The position numbers were made by a program, and so were the translations under genes. Shown piece by piece: positions 6,384 through 13,055 of a DNA stretch of 13,055 nt (position 1 is the stretch's first letter; each line of letters opens with the position of its first letter). The DNA comes from Holophagaceae bacterium (lineage in GTDB: Bacteria > Acidobacteriota > Holophagae > Holophagales > Holophagaceae): contig JANXQX010000103.1 of NCBI GenBank assembly GCA_025353305.1, forward strand, positions 1-13,055, given 5' to 3'. Below the pieces are notes generated by a model. The model saw only the letters and a list, made by a program, of their open reading frames with translations. It made no database searches and was not told where the DNA came from.

Positions 6384-7460
6384 TCACCTCAGCCTGACCT
6401 CCGCCATGCGGAGCTCACCGGTGAACGTGCCTGTGGGGTTGAAATAGGTAATGTAGATCCGCTGACCACCGTCTTGCGAAAGTTCAGTATGTTCGCGTCC
6501 CGCGTAGTCGTTTCCGCTGGATGGACCGGCCCCGGTCAAGGCCTCCACCGGGTCGCTCCAGGGGCCTTCGGGATGGGCGGCCACGCGCATCACGATCTTG
6601 TTGGAAAAGGCAAGGCTGTGCACGGCAAGATACTGGCCCAGCCAGGCATTTTTCGAGACCGTGAGCGCCCCCGGAATTCCTTGCAGGACCGCGCGGGCCG
6701 TGGCCGGGCTGCTGCTCCAGGTGCTGCCATCCCAGAAGCGGTAGGCCGAGGCATCCCGGGCCTGCTCCAGGGGCGCCCGGCCCACACCCACGGACTGATC
6801 GGAACTGCCCGGCAGCGCTCCATAGATATAAACGAAGGAATCCATCGCGAAGGCGTTGTCGAAGATGGGCCCTGGCGCGGGGAAGAGCAGGCCCGGTTCG
6901 CGGGTGGCCACGGTGCTTCCGGCCACTACGCGCGCCACTCCGGAACCGAAGAATTCATAGTTCAGGAAGCCCGGATGCACCTTCAGTTTCAGGTAGTAGA
7001 CGAGTCCCCCGCCCATGCCGTCATCCACCACGCTGCCCGGCCAAAGCGCGTAGCGATCGTCGGGCCGCCCGGATGCGTCGTTGTAGGCCTTCTCCTCGGG
7101 CGTGAATGCGAGCAAAGGGGAAGGCGCGCCTTTGGCATCCACCGGTTCGGTGGTGGCCAGGGGATGCGCGAACTCCGCCAGGGCCGCGGTGTTCGAGCGG
7201 GAAGCTGCCCCGTCCACGGCGGCAGGCGAGAACAGGGTATCGCCGAAAGTCCACAGTATCCGCCCGCCCACCCGGCCAGTGGCGCCGCCGTCACGGGCCA
7301 GGACCGAGGCCGGATGCGCCACGGTGCCCAGGTCCTGCACAGCCGCCACCGCCAAGGCGTGGGGTACGGCCGGCGTGTTGGATGGAGTGTCGGACCCCGA
7401 ACCCTGGCACCCCGCCAAGGCGCACAGGGCAAACGCGAGGAAAGCTCCCTTGAGGTTCAT
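6384..7460 (-). CDS. Secreted lipoprotein with DUF4185-like beta-propeller
   Basis: The 358-residue product begins with a clear lipoprotein signal: MNLKGAFLAFALCALAGC, with lipidated Cys18. A short Ser/Gly/Thr/Pro linker follows (to about residue 32). The rest looks like a five-bladed propeller of the DUF4185/GH43-like type. It has repeated W/Y-containing strands with turns at GGRILWTFGDTLF (65-77), DDRYALWPGSVVDDG (134-148), FVYIYGALPG (209-218), YRFWDGSTW (240-248) and HTELSQDGGQRIYITYFNP (324-342). Such domains act on or bind carbohydrate at the outer membrane or cell surface; no substrate can be named. I chose ATG 7460 over longer in-frame starts because it places the signal peptide at the N-terminus, although no Shine-Dalgarno is visible. 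It follows the GNAT gene by 61 bp on the same strand. Confidence 0.75.
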   Translation of the reverse strand: MNLKGAFLAFALCALAGCQGSGSDTPSNTPAVPHALAVAAVQDLGTVAHPASVLARDGGATGRVGGRILWTFGDTLFSPAAVDGAASRSNTAALAEFAHPLATTEPVDAKGAPSPLLAFTPEEKAYNDASGRPDDRYALWPGSVVDDGMGGGLVYYLKLKVHPGFLNYEFFGSGVARVVAGSTVATREPGLLFPAPGPIFDNAFAMDSFVYIYGALPGSSDQSVGVGRAPLEQARDASAYRFWDGSTWSSSPATARAVLQGIPGALTVSKNAWLGQYLAVHSLAFSNKIVMRVAAHPEGPWSDPVEALTGAGPSSGNDYAGREHTELSQDGGQRIYITYFNPTGTFTGELRMAEVRLR

Positions 7461-7521
7461 AGACGTTGAATCTACCGGAAGGGCGCCACCTTCGCGATCC
7501 TCATCGCTCAAACCTCCCACC

Positions 7522-8091
7522 TCACCCACTCTCGACATCATTTGGTGTTTCGAAATCGTCAAGGCGCTTTTCCAGGACCTCCATCTGCAGGTTCGCCACC
7601 TGGGGCACACTGGCACCGGCCTCCTTTGGGAATGGTTTCAGCTCCCCGGTGCGCTGGTAGCCTCGGCGCTCGTAGTAGGCGATGAGTTCATCCCGCACGG
7701 TGATGACGGTCATCCACATGCGTGTGCTGCCAAAGCGCTTAACGACTGCGCGCTCGGCGGCCTGAAGGAATTGCTTGCCGATGCCGCCGCCCTGCAGGTT
7801 CGGCCGCACCACGAAGAGGCCCAAGTACGCTGAAGTTGCATCGGTCCGCTTCAGGTAGACCGTGCCGATGATTTCGCCTGCTTGCAGACAGAGCAGGATC
7901 ATGGATCCGATCTCCGCCAGCATCCGCCGAACATCCTCCTCATCCGTCCGCGCTCCCGCGACCAGGTCCGCCTCCGTCGTCCACCCCGCCCGGCTCGAAT
8001 CTCCGCGATACGCCGAATTCACCAGCGCCGCGAGGAGCCGAGCGTCAGCAGAAGTCGCGGGACGGAAGGAGAGGGGAGGCGATTGGGTCAT
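7522..8091 (-). CDS. GNAT-family N-acetyltransferase
   Basis: The 189-residue product shows the GNAT fold in order. It has an N-terminal strand LSFRPATSADARLLAALVNSAY (7-28), a variable helix region with GWTTEADL (36-43), and the acetyl-CoA site strand LGLFVVRPNLQGGGIGKQFL (90-109) with its pyrophosphate loop QGGGIG (100-105). The C-terminal ELIAYYERRGYQRTGEL (135-151) is also typical. GNAT enzymes move an acetyl group from acetyl-CoA to an amine on a small molecule or protein; the substrate cannot be told. ATG 8091 overlaps the stop of the upstream gene as ATGA and has no strong Shine-Dalgarno of its own, so translational coupling is likely. It is cytosolic. Confidence 0.92.
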   Translation of the reverse strand: MTQSPPLSFRPATSADARLLAALVNSAYRGDSSRAGWTTEADLVAGARTDEEDVRRMLAEIGSMILLCLQAGEIIGTVYLKRTDATSAYLGLFVVRPNLQGGGIGKQFLQAAERAVVKRFGSTRMWMTVITVRDELIAYYERRGYQRTGELKPFPKEAGASVPQVANLQMEVLEKRLDDFETPNDVESG

Positions 8092-8525
8092 GTTCGAGGA
8101 GCCTTGTATGAATGAAGCCTGCTCTTAGTCCGTGTTACAAGATTGGACGCCGAACCTACGCAGACAATTTGCATCACACCTTTTTTAGGCCGGGTCAGAG
8201 GGCACACGACAAAATCACCTACCACTTCAGTCTCAAAGGATCCGAGAAGTGCCTGAAGCTCCTTCGGCATTTCAGTGCCTTGGCGGATTCCCAGCATCCG
8301 CTTCGTTCCAACGATCCATATCCGGAAGGTGGGGTTTCCGTTCCAGGCAGACAGCCGGCCCCGGACCCTGAATGAAGGGCCGACAGCCTTTGCCTCCCCC
8401 GCGCAACCACATGGCTCATGGGAGAGGAGTTCTCCAGGGTGGAGAAGCAGCAGCAATGGCAAAACAAGTCGGTGCATGGCGGGAGCCACCTTGCGATAAA
8501 AGGCTGTTGCCTGAAAGCGTTTCAT
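8088..8525 (-). CDS. Small secreted hypothetical protein
   Basis: The 145-residue product has a basic n-region, a hydrophobic core (HRLVLPLLLLLHP, 18-30) and a likely signal-peptide cleavage before or near HEPCGC. The mature part holds RVRGRLSAWNGNPTFRIW (54-71), IVGTKRMLGI (71-80), then DFVVCPLTRPKKGVMQIVCV (104-123). Cysteines at 39, 41, 108 and 122 could form disulfides or bind metal. I believe similar uncharacterised proteins (RGRLS..NG.P..RIW..GTKR.LG) occur in other bacteria, but I know no function. ATG 8525 is preferred because TGAGGT lies just upstream at a workable spacing; an inner ATG at 8477 is the alternative. It ends in an ATGA overlap with the GNAT gene. Confidence 0.75.
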   Translation of the reverse strand: MKRFQATAFYRKVAPAMHRLVLPLLLLLHPGELLSHEPCGCAGEAKAVGPSFRVRGRLSAWNGNPTFRIWIVGTKRMLGIRQGTEMPKELQALLGSFETEVVGDFVVCPLTRPKKGVMQIVCVGSASNLVTRTKSRLHSYKAPRT

Positions 8526-8564
8526 TAAACCTCACTAAGGAATACCGCAGTCTTACAATCGAAC

Positions 8565-9455
8565 TTAACCGCTTTGCGTCGTGGTTTCGGCAGGAGCGAC
8601 CTGCAGGGCTCCATTTGCATTTTGTTTCTCCAGAATCACCAGCGCGATGCCACCGAGTATGGCTACAGACGCCAATACCAGGCGCAGAGTCACGGTCTCA
8701 CCGAGGAAGACGATGCCACCCATGGCTGCGATGACTGGAACACTGAGCTGCACTGTCGCCGCTTTGGTTGCCTTCAACGCAGGCAATGCCGTGTACCAGA
8801 TGGCGTACCCGATTCCGGAAGCCAGCGCGCCTGATGCGACCGCGAATCCAAATCCAGCGGCATCCAATGAAGCGCCCCTATGCGTCAGTGCGCTCAATGC
8901 TGCGGCGATTGGAACAGCGCGCAGGAAATTCCCAGCCGTCACCTTGGTGGGATCGCCTGCGCCTTTCCCGCGCAAAGAATAGACGCCCCATGCGGCCCCA
9001 GCGCTCAACATCAATAGTGAGCCCAACAGGGGCGGCGCAGAAATACCTGGCAATAGCAGACACACAAGTCCTCCGAGAGCGAGCACGAGGCCGGCGAGCT
9101 GCAGCCTCAGAAAGCGTTCTCCTGCCCAAATGCCGTGGCCCAGCATCGTTGCCTGCACAGCGCCAAAGAGGAGCAGCGCACCCGTAGCCGCAGGAAGGCT
9201 CACATATGCGAACGAAAAGCCAGCCGCATAAACAAACAACGCGAAGGCGGATAGCCAGTTGCCCTTCCCGCTATTCGTGCCATGGCCAAATCGCGCGACC
9301 AGCCAAAGCATCGCCGCACCCGAGCCCAGCCGGATCGTGGTGAAACTCGCTGCGTCGATGCCGGTATGTTTCAGAGCGGCACGGCACAACAGCGAATTGC
9401 CGGCGAATGCGATCATGGCCAGCAAAGTCAGGAATACTGTGCGTGAATTGGACAT
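8565..9455 (-). CDS. EamA/DMT-family transporter
   Basis: This is a 296-residue inner-membrane carrier of the drug/metabolite transporter superfamily. It has about ten hydrophobic helices arranged as two EamA repeats (about 7-135 and 145-280). The N-terminal AFAGNSLLCRAALK and TTIRLGSGAAMLWL, and the second-repeat GYAIWYTALPALKATKAATVQLSVPVIAAMGGIVFLGE, follow the EamA pattern, including the GE before the last helix pair. These proteins export or exchange small metabolites such as amino acids or their derivatives; the substrate is unknown. ATG 9455 has GAAGG (complement of 9462-9466) six bases upstream. It lies 125 bp after the VOC gene and 39 bp before the secreted hypothetical. A B12-box-like sequence sits in its leader. 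Confidence 0.92.
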   Translation of the reverse strand: MSNSRTVFLTLLAMIAFAGNSLLCRAALKHTGIDAASFTTIRLGSGAAMLWLVARFGHGTNSGKGNWLSAFALFVYAAGFSFAYVSLPAATGALLLFGAVQATMLGHGIWAGERFLRLQLAGLVLALGGLVCLLLPGISAPPLLGSLLMLSAGAAWGVYSLRGKGAGDPTKVTAGNFLRAVPIAAALSALTHRGASLDAAGFGFAVASGALASGIGYAIWYTALPALKATKAATVQLSVPVIAAMGGIVFLGETVTLRLVLASVAILGGIALVILEKQNANGALQVAPAETTTQSG

Positions 9456-9474
9456 TTCGTACCTTCAGGCTGTG

Positions 9475-9491
9475 CGGCAGGTTTCCTGACT
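9475..9491 (-). promoter_or_regulatory. B12-box-like motif in the transporter leader (possible degenerate cobalamin riboswitch)
   Basis: Read on the minus strand, 9491-9475 is AGTCAGGAAACCTGCCG. It matches the conserved 3' B12 box of cobalamin riboswitches (AGYCAGGAGACCTGCC) with one change, A for G in the centre. It sits 19 bases before the transporter start, where a translation-blocking riboswitch would end. The stretch just before it (CCGGAAGTCG) vaguely recalls the preceding GGGAAGG core. I cannot find the 5' half of the aptamer (GGTG..AA..CC, CCCGC.ACTGT) in the 125-bp gap. It is thus a degraded aptamer, a divergent one, or a chance match. Confidence 0.3.
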
Positions 9492-9580
9492 CTGAATTCG
9501 ACGACTTCCGGCCGTGTGAATCATTCCCCAAGCGAATACCCAAGAAATCAACTGCAAGTGTCTGAGTCATCGCAATCACC

Positions 9581-10369
9581 TCACGCCCCCCGGAATATCG
9601 AAATGAATCCACCGCAACCGTCATCGATCACCGCGAATCTTCCGACGTTGGGTATGTCGGTGGGCGGGACGCAGCCCTGTCCGCCGCAGGCTTCGACGCG
9701 GGCGTAGGTTTCATCCACGTTGTTAACCAGAACATAGGGCATCCAATGGGCGGGCATGTCAGCGGGCCATTCGGGGCCATTCATGGGCATCAAGCCTGCG
9801 ACCTGTTCGCCGTGGTTGTGGAAGAGGGCGTATGTACCGGCGGGCCCCATATCCATGCTCGAGGTGGTCCACCCGAACAGGGCGGTGTAGAAGGCGATGC
9901 AGGCTTCATCAAGCCGGGTGGTGCACTCGAACCAGCAGAAGGTGCCGGGACCCGTTGGTGCGGGTTTGGTCGGATCCACGGGGGGCGTCTGCTCGAACAG
10001 GGCCAGCAAGGCCCCACCGGGATCGGCGAAAACTGCGAAACGGCCCACGCCGGGGATGGCCGTGGGAGGTACGAAAGCCTTGCCTCCCAAGGCCTGCATC
10101 TTTTCGAAACTCGTATCGATGTTTTCGACCCATACATAGGAGAGCCAGTGGCTCTGGCTCCCCGCGCCTGCGGGAATCTGCATGAGGCTGGCGATGTCCT
10201 GACCCGCGTTCTTGATCACAGCGAAGGGGCCGAAGGCTCCCATGTCCTCACGCTTGGCTTCCCAGCCGAACAGCTTCGTGTAGAAGCCTTCGGCCGCAGC
10301 GAGATCCGTGGTGTTGAGCTGCTGCCATGAGTACGAACCGAATCCGGTGGGCATGGGTCGCGTGGCCAT
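9581..10369 (-). CDS. Two-domain VOC (glyoxalase/bleomycin resistance-like) protein
   Basis: The 262-residue product is a tandem of two vicinal-oxygen-chelate domains (about 8-126 and 140-260). Each opens with a GFYTKLFGW / AFYTALFGW helix and closes with a matching segment: FVPPTAIPGVGRFAVFADPG at 99-118 and CVPPTDIPNVGRFAVIDDGC at 233-252. VOC proteins use paired betaalphabetabetabeta modules to bind a metal and a small substrate, as lyases, isomerases, dioxygenases or sequestering proteins. Which one this is cannot be told, and the metal ligands are not securely identifiable by eye. ATG 10369 has GGGAG five bases upstream. It is cytosolic. The 191-bp gap upstream (10370-10560) shows no gene and no clear promoter. 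Confidence 0.88.
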   Translation of the reverse strand: MATRPMPTGFGSYSWQQLNTTDLAAAEGFYTKLFGWEAKREDMGAFGPFAVIKNAGQDIASLMQIPAGAGSQSHWLSYVWVENIDTSFEKMQALGGKAFVPPTAIPGVGRFAVFADPGGALLALFEQTPPVDPTKPAPTGPGTFCWFECTTRLDEACIAFYTALFGWTTSSMDMGPAGTYALFHNHGEQVAGLMPMNGPEWPADMPAHWMPYVLVNNVDETYARVEACGGQGCVPPTDIPNVGRFAVIDDGCGGFISIFRGA

Positions 10370-10560
10370 GGGGTCTCCCGAAGTGGTGTGGGGGTAGGTG
10401 GAGAATGATACAGCCGAGGTTGTGGACCCGGGACCATCAGCGTGGGGAATCCGTATTCGATGGGCCAGATGGGGCCGCTGGTGAACTAGGTACGGTCGCT
10501 GGGATCCCTCGCACAGAATAAATTCTTGAACGATATTAAATCCGTGGTTTCCGGCAACGC

Positions 10561-10971
10561 CTAGCTCAACAACCCGCCGAGCATGCCCATCAGCCCGCCG
10601 CCACTTTGGGTTTCCTCATGGCTGGGCAATTGGCCCTGCGGGCTCAACTTGTCGATGATGAGCGGCAGGAATTGCGCGAGCCCCGCGGCGGCTTCACCAT
10701 GTCCGACGCCGAGTTGCTGCGCCAGGCCCGCGACCTGGTCCTGGCCCAGCGCCTGCTGCACCTGGTCTGCGCCGATCCCCTGGTTCTCGCCCGTGCCAAC
10801 CCAGCTCTGCACCTGATCGCCGAGGCCGTTCTGCTGGAACTTGCCTAGCAGGCCCTGGATCCCACCGGGATGCTGCTGGATCATTCCGATCACGGCGTTG
10901 AGCATGGAATTCTGCCCCACCCCCTGACCGCTGCCGCCCATCAGGCCACCCACCATGTCCATCAGTCCCAT
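10561..10971 (-). CDS. YidB/DUF937-family protein
   Basis: The 136-residue product is rich in Gly and Gln. It starts MGLMDMVGGLMGGSGQG, has a central LGDQVQSWVGTGENQGIGADQVQQALG, then LAQFLPLIIDKLSPQGQLP (about 97-115) and a Gly/Leu/Met tail. The QVQSWVGTGEN..I..DQVQQALG and LPxxIDxLSPQGxLP pattern is that of the YidB/DUF937 family, widespread in bacteria but of unknown function. No signal peptide is visible. ATG 10971 is backed by GGGAGG five bases upstream (complement of 10977-10982). It lies about 200 bp after murG on the same strand and is probably transcribed on its own. Confidence 0.88.
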   Translation of the reverse strand: MGLMDMVGGLMGGSGQGVGQNSMLNAVIGMIQQHPGGIQGLLGKFQQNGLGDQVQSWVGTGENQGIGADQVQQALGQDQVAGLAQQLGVGHGEAAAGLAQFLPLIIDKLSPQGQLPSHEETQSGGGLMGMLGGLLS

Positions 10972-11171
10972 GCTGTCCTCCCAGAAAAGGTGAAGCCAGA
11001 ATAGATCGAAGATGAGGGTTGAGCCATGGGATTTGAACCCCGCTTAATGGCCTTTGAACTTCAAGCTTGGGGCTAGCCACATCAGGTTCAATTTGGATGG
11101 GCCGTTGCTCGAATTAAGTGGTTCGCCAAAGGTGACGCCGGGCTTGACAACTCGGCAGTCCAGATCCCGTT

Positions 11172-12260
11172 TCACGGATTGCCCAGCGCCGTCGCTAGAT
11201 CATCCAGACATAATTCCACGGCGCGGTTGGGCTCCGGGGTCTTCCCCAGTTTGATGCGGGCGTAGGCGTTGGCCATGTGGCTTGAAGCATGGGCTTCGAT
11301 GTGATCGGCTAGGTTGGCCTGCTGGCTCACCAGCACCGCGCGGTTTTCCAATCCCAGCGCCTCGGCGTTCTTTTTCTGATGGTCATGGGCTGAGTAAGGC
11401 AGAGGGATCAGGATGGCCCCCCGGCCCGCGGCCTTCAGCTCTGCGCAGGTGCTGGCACCGGCCCGTGAGATGACCAGGCTCGAGGCTTCCATGGCTGCGT
11501 CCATGGCCTCGATGAAAGGCACGATCTGATGCCGCTCGTTCCGGGGTGCAGCCTGGAGCCGCTCGAATTCCTTGGCACCGGACTGGTGCAGGATCGTCCA
11601 ATCGGGAAACTGCTCCAGCAAGGAGGGAGCCGCCAGCATCATCGCCTCATTGATCGCCCGCGCCCCGCCGCTGCCCCCCAGCACGAGCAATTGGAAGGGG
11701 GTTGCCAAATCCTTCACTTTGGTGAATTCCCGAAGAAAGGATGAGCGGATAGGTGTGCCCACGGTGAGGCAATCAGCTCCCGGCAGCAGCGGCATGACCG
11801 CGTCCATGCCGCACCACACGCGCCTGGCGCCCTTGGAAACCCGGCGCACCAATTCGCCTGGCGCCGCATTGCTCTCATGCAGGAAATAGGGAATGCCCAG
11901 GTCCCGGGCCGCTAGCAGGGCCGGCGCCGCGCCATAGCCACCGGTGCCGATGACCGCCTTGGGGCGATGGCTTTTCCAGTGGGCCTTCAGGTTTGATTTC
12001 GCCCGCCACAGCTTCCAGGCGGCCCGCGTCATCTTCAAGGGCGAGCGCCCCAGAAAGCCTTCGACTTCAAAGAGCAGATGGGGCCATTGCGACTGCGGCA
12101 GCTTGATGCCTTCGATGCCGCGGATGGCGCCCACGAAGGCAATGGGCAAGTGGGACCACCGGGCCTTCGCGCCTTCCGCCAAGGCCACCGCCGGGAAGAA
12201 ATGTCCGCCTGTGCCTCCGCCCGTGAAGACCAAGGCATCCTTGAATTCGATTTGCGCCAT
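11172..12260 (-). CDS. murG: UDP-GlcNAc:lipid I N-acetylglucosaminyltransferase MurG
   Basis: MurG transfers GlcNAc from UDP-GlcNAc to lipid I, making lipid II, the last cytoplasmic step of peptidoglycan precursor synthesis at the inner membrane face. The 362-residue product has the normal length and all G-loops and signature segments: GGGTGGH 14-20, VIGTGGYGAAP 103-113, HESNAAPG 128-135, LGGSGGARAIN 194-204, SRAGASTCAEL 265-275 and PLPYSAHDHQKKNAE 286-300. The last is the variant of the usual D-Q-x-x-N-A motif that contacts the UDP-sugar. ATG 12260 puts the first beta strand right before GGGTGG; only a weak AAGG lies upstream. It is not next to murC, ftsW, murD or other division-cell-wall genes here. 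Confidence 0.97.
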   Translation of the reverse strand: MAQIEFKDALVFTGGGTGGHFFPAVALAEGAKARWSHLPIAFVGAIRGIEGIKLPQSQWPHLLFEVEGFLGRSPLKMTRAAWKLWRAKSNLKAHWKSHRPKAVIGTGGYGAAPALLAARDLGIPYFLHESNAAPGELVRRVSKGARRVWCGMDAVMPLLPGADCLTVGTPIRSSFLREFTKVKDLATPFQLLVLGGSGGARAINEAMMLAAPSLLEQFPDWTILHQSGAKEFERLQAAPRNERHQIVPFIEAMDAAMEASSLVISRAGASTCAELKAAGRGAILIPLPYSAHDHQKKNAEALGLENRAVLVSQQANLADHIEAHASSHMANAYARIKLGKTPEPNRAVELCLDDLATALGNP

Positions 12261-12308
12261 GCCTTAAAGATTAGCGGAGAGCAGCCCGCCCGCTTTTAAA
12301 ACACGCCT

Positions 12309-12851
12309 TCAAGGCCGGAGGCTGGTCTTCCAGACTTCGACCTTGAATTCCGTCGCCGTCAGGAAGCGCCGCGTGTATAGCAAGCCAGTGGAGGAGGCCG
12401 GATCATAGCAGCTGGCAGCTCCACCCAAAGGGGGCAGATCAGAGGCCGTGACCGCCACCCGGCGGATGAGTTGGCCGCTGCTGTCCTTCGCCAGCACAGG
12501 TGGATCAAGGGAGGCCACCTCGATGACTGTGCAACCTTTGTGGATGAGGTCCTGGGCGGAGGGACTCCAGTCTGTGGGCGTGGCGATCATCAACAGTTTG
12601 CCATCGACGCTGCGGGCCACTTCCACCTGGCTCAGGATCTGGCCGCCCAGCGCGGCTGCCGTATCGGCTCCGGAGAGCAGCCCTTTGTAGGACCATCTCC
12701 ATGAACCGGGAAGGCCGCTTGGTTGCGTCGCGAAGACATGGACACGGCACCGGGAAGCCACGGGTTGGCCGCCTGAATAGACCAGTCCCTGCAACACCAG
12801 GTAGAGGTTCCCATTGGCGGCGTACAGTGCGGGCTCATACCAAGTTGCATT
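12309..12851 (-). pseudogene. 3' part of a secreted beta-propeller-like gene, 5' end replaced by a repeat
   Basis: About 180 residues of good coding sequence run from NATWYEPALYAANGNLYLVLQG to the stop at 12309-12311. Strand-turn repeats such as SQVEVARSVDGKLLMIATP, ASCYDPASSTGLLYTRRFL and FKVEVWKTSLRP suggest the last blades of a glycosidase-like propeller, similar in style to the lipoprotein at 6384-7460. The open frame continues to an ATG at 12953, but those first 30-odd codons (WRSSRYRQSRYTRQREIWRLGG) are a translation of repeat copy 3. An in-frame TGA lies two codons before that ATG. No signal peptide, lipobox or ribosome binding site remains, and no continuation is found in 12954-13055. 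It is probably a 5'-truncated relic. It lies 48 bp upstream of murG. Confidence 0.65.
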
Positions 12852-12868
12852 CAAAAAATTGAATTCGC

Positions 12869-12933
12869 CGCCAAGACGCCAGATTTCCCTTTGTCTCGTG
12901 TATCGGCTCTGCCGATACCGAGAAGAGCGCCAG
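12869..12933 (+). repeat. Dispersed inverted repeat, short copy 3, inside a broken gene
   Basis: CGCCAAGACGCCA (12869-12881) equals the left end of copy 1. CCTTTGTCTC (12888-12897) plus TATC equals the start of the inner part of copy 2. The inner hairpin is well formed: CTCGTGTATCGGC (12895-12907), loop TCT, GCCGATACCGAG (12911-12922), with one bulge. The right half containing GAAATCTGGTGAT is absent and the right arm is reduced to GCGCCAGG. As in the other copies, an A-rich stretch (12853-12858) lies just outside the left arm. It is in the same orientation as copies 1 and 2 and interrupts the propeller-like gene. Confidence 0.7.
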
Positions 12934-12975
12934 GAAAAATGCACAAGTTCCATCAGCCTTCACTGGGACCGGAAG

Positions 12976-13017
12976 TCGCTTCGCGAGGCGCGTAGCGCCA
13001 GCGGGCTAATAGCCCGC
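12976..13017. repeat. Second cluster of small three-base-loop hairpins
   Basis: Three perfect hairpins stand almost back to back: TCGC-TTC-GCGA (12976-12986), GGCGC-GTA-GCGCC (12987-12999) and GCGGGCT-AAT-AGCCCGC (13001-13017). All have three-base loops, like the cluster at 3084-3210. The rest of 12954-13055 shows stops in all three minus-strand frames and no recognisable gene. Confidence 0.6.
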
Positions 13018-13055
13018 AAATTCAGGCGACCCGGCACGGATCACACCAGAGCGTG

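Noticed and set aside
5922..7469. Plus-strand frame of 515 codons, the longest plus-strand frame in the window, opposite the lipoprotein gene
   Set aside because: It spans the start of one gene, an intergenic gap and the whole lipoprotein gene. The minus strand gives a perfect lipobox and propeller pattern, while this frame gives Arg/Gly/His-rich sequence with no domain.
12261..12308. Possible terminator between the propeller-like relic and murG (AGCGG...CCGCT)
   Set aside because: The stem is only five base pairs with a long loop, and no T-run follows.
12852..12953. N-terminal part of the propeller-like frame as a real protein start
   Set aside because: These codons are repeat copy 3; there is no signal peptide or ribosome binding site.

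Overview
This is a GC-rich bacterial chromosomal window holding twelve intact or edge-cut genes, one broken gene and one doubtful short frame. Almost all lie on the minus strand. Gene content (RecG, MurG, a PilT-type ATPase, lipoproteins, DUF2135 tail, YidB-like protein) indicates a Gram-negative-type chromosome. The family mix and the intergenic repeats would fit Acidobacteriota of the Holophagae/Geothrix type, but that placement is recalled resemblance, not proof. There is no phage, IS transposase, CRISPR array, rRNA or intact tRNA.

Left part (1-4754): the 3' tail of a DUF2135 protein (+) converges on a SnoaL/NTF2-like gene (-), which lies downstream of recG (-). A repeat with nested inverted arms fills the convergent gap. 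recG is divergent from a PilT-like ATPase (+). The gap between these two is a mosaic of a 7-bp tandem repeat and a row of small three-base-loop hairpins. The ATPase carries two tandem PilT-type N-terminal domains, and its Walker A lysine and His-box histidine are replaced.

Middle part (4755-10369): a second copy of the same repeat again fills a convergent gap, between the ATPase and an L-2-hydroxyglutarate-oxidase-like FAD enzyme (-). Reading leftwards on the minus strand, the order is a two-domain VOC protein, an EamA/DMT transporter, a small secreted hypothetical, a GNAT acetyltransferase, a beta-propeller-like lipoprotein, a possible gene remnant, and the FAD enzyme. The hypothetical and the GNAT gene share an ATGA overlap and are surely coupled. 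The others are merely co-oriented, with gaps from 39 bp upward. A sequence resembling the B12 box of cobalamin riboswitches lies just before the transporter.

Right part (10561-13055): a YidB-like protein, murG outside any visible cell-wall gene cluster, and the 3' part of a secreted beta-propeller-like gene. The 5' part of that gene is replaced by a short copy of the same repeat family and a second cluster of small hairpins.

Most genes are ordinary housekeeping or accessory functions. The least ordinary items are the altered PilT-like ATPase, the nested-palindrome repeat family (two copies between converging genes, one inside a broken gene), and the hairpin/heptamer mosaic in front of recG.
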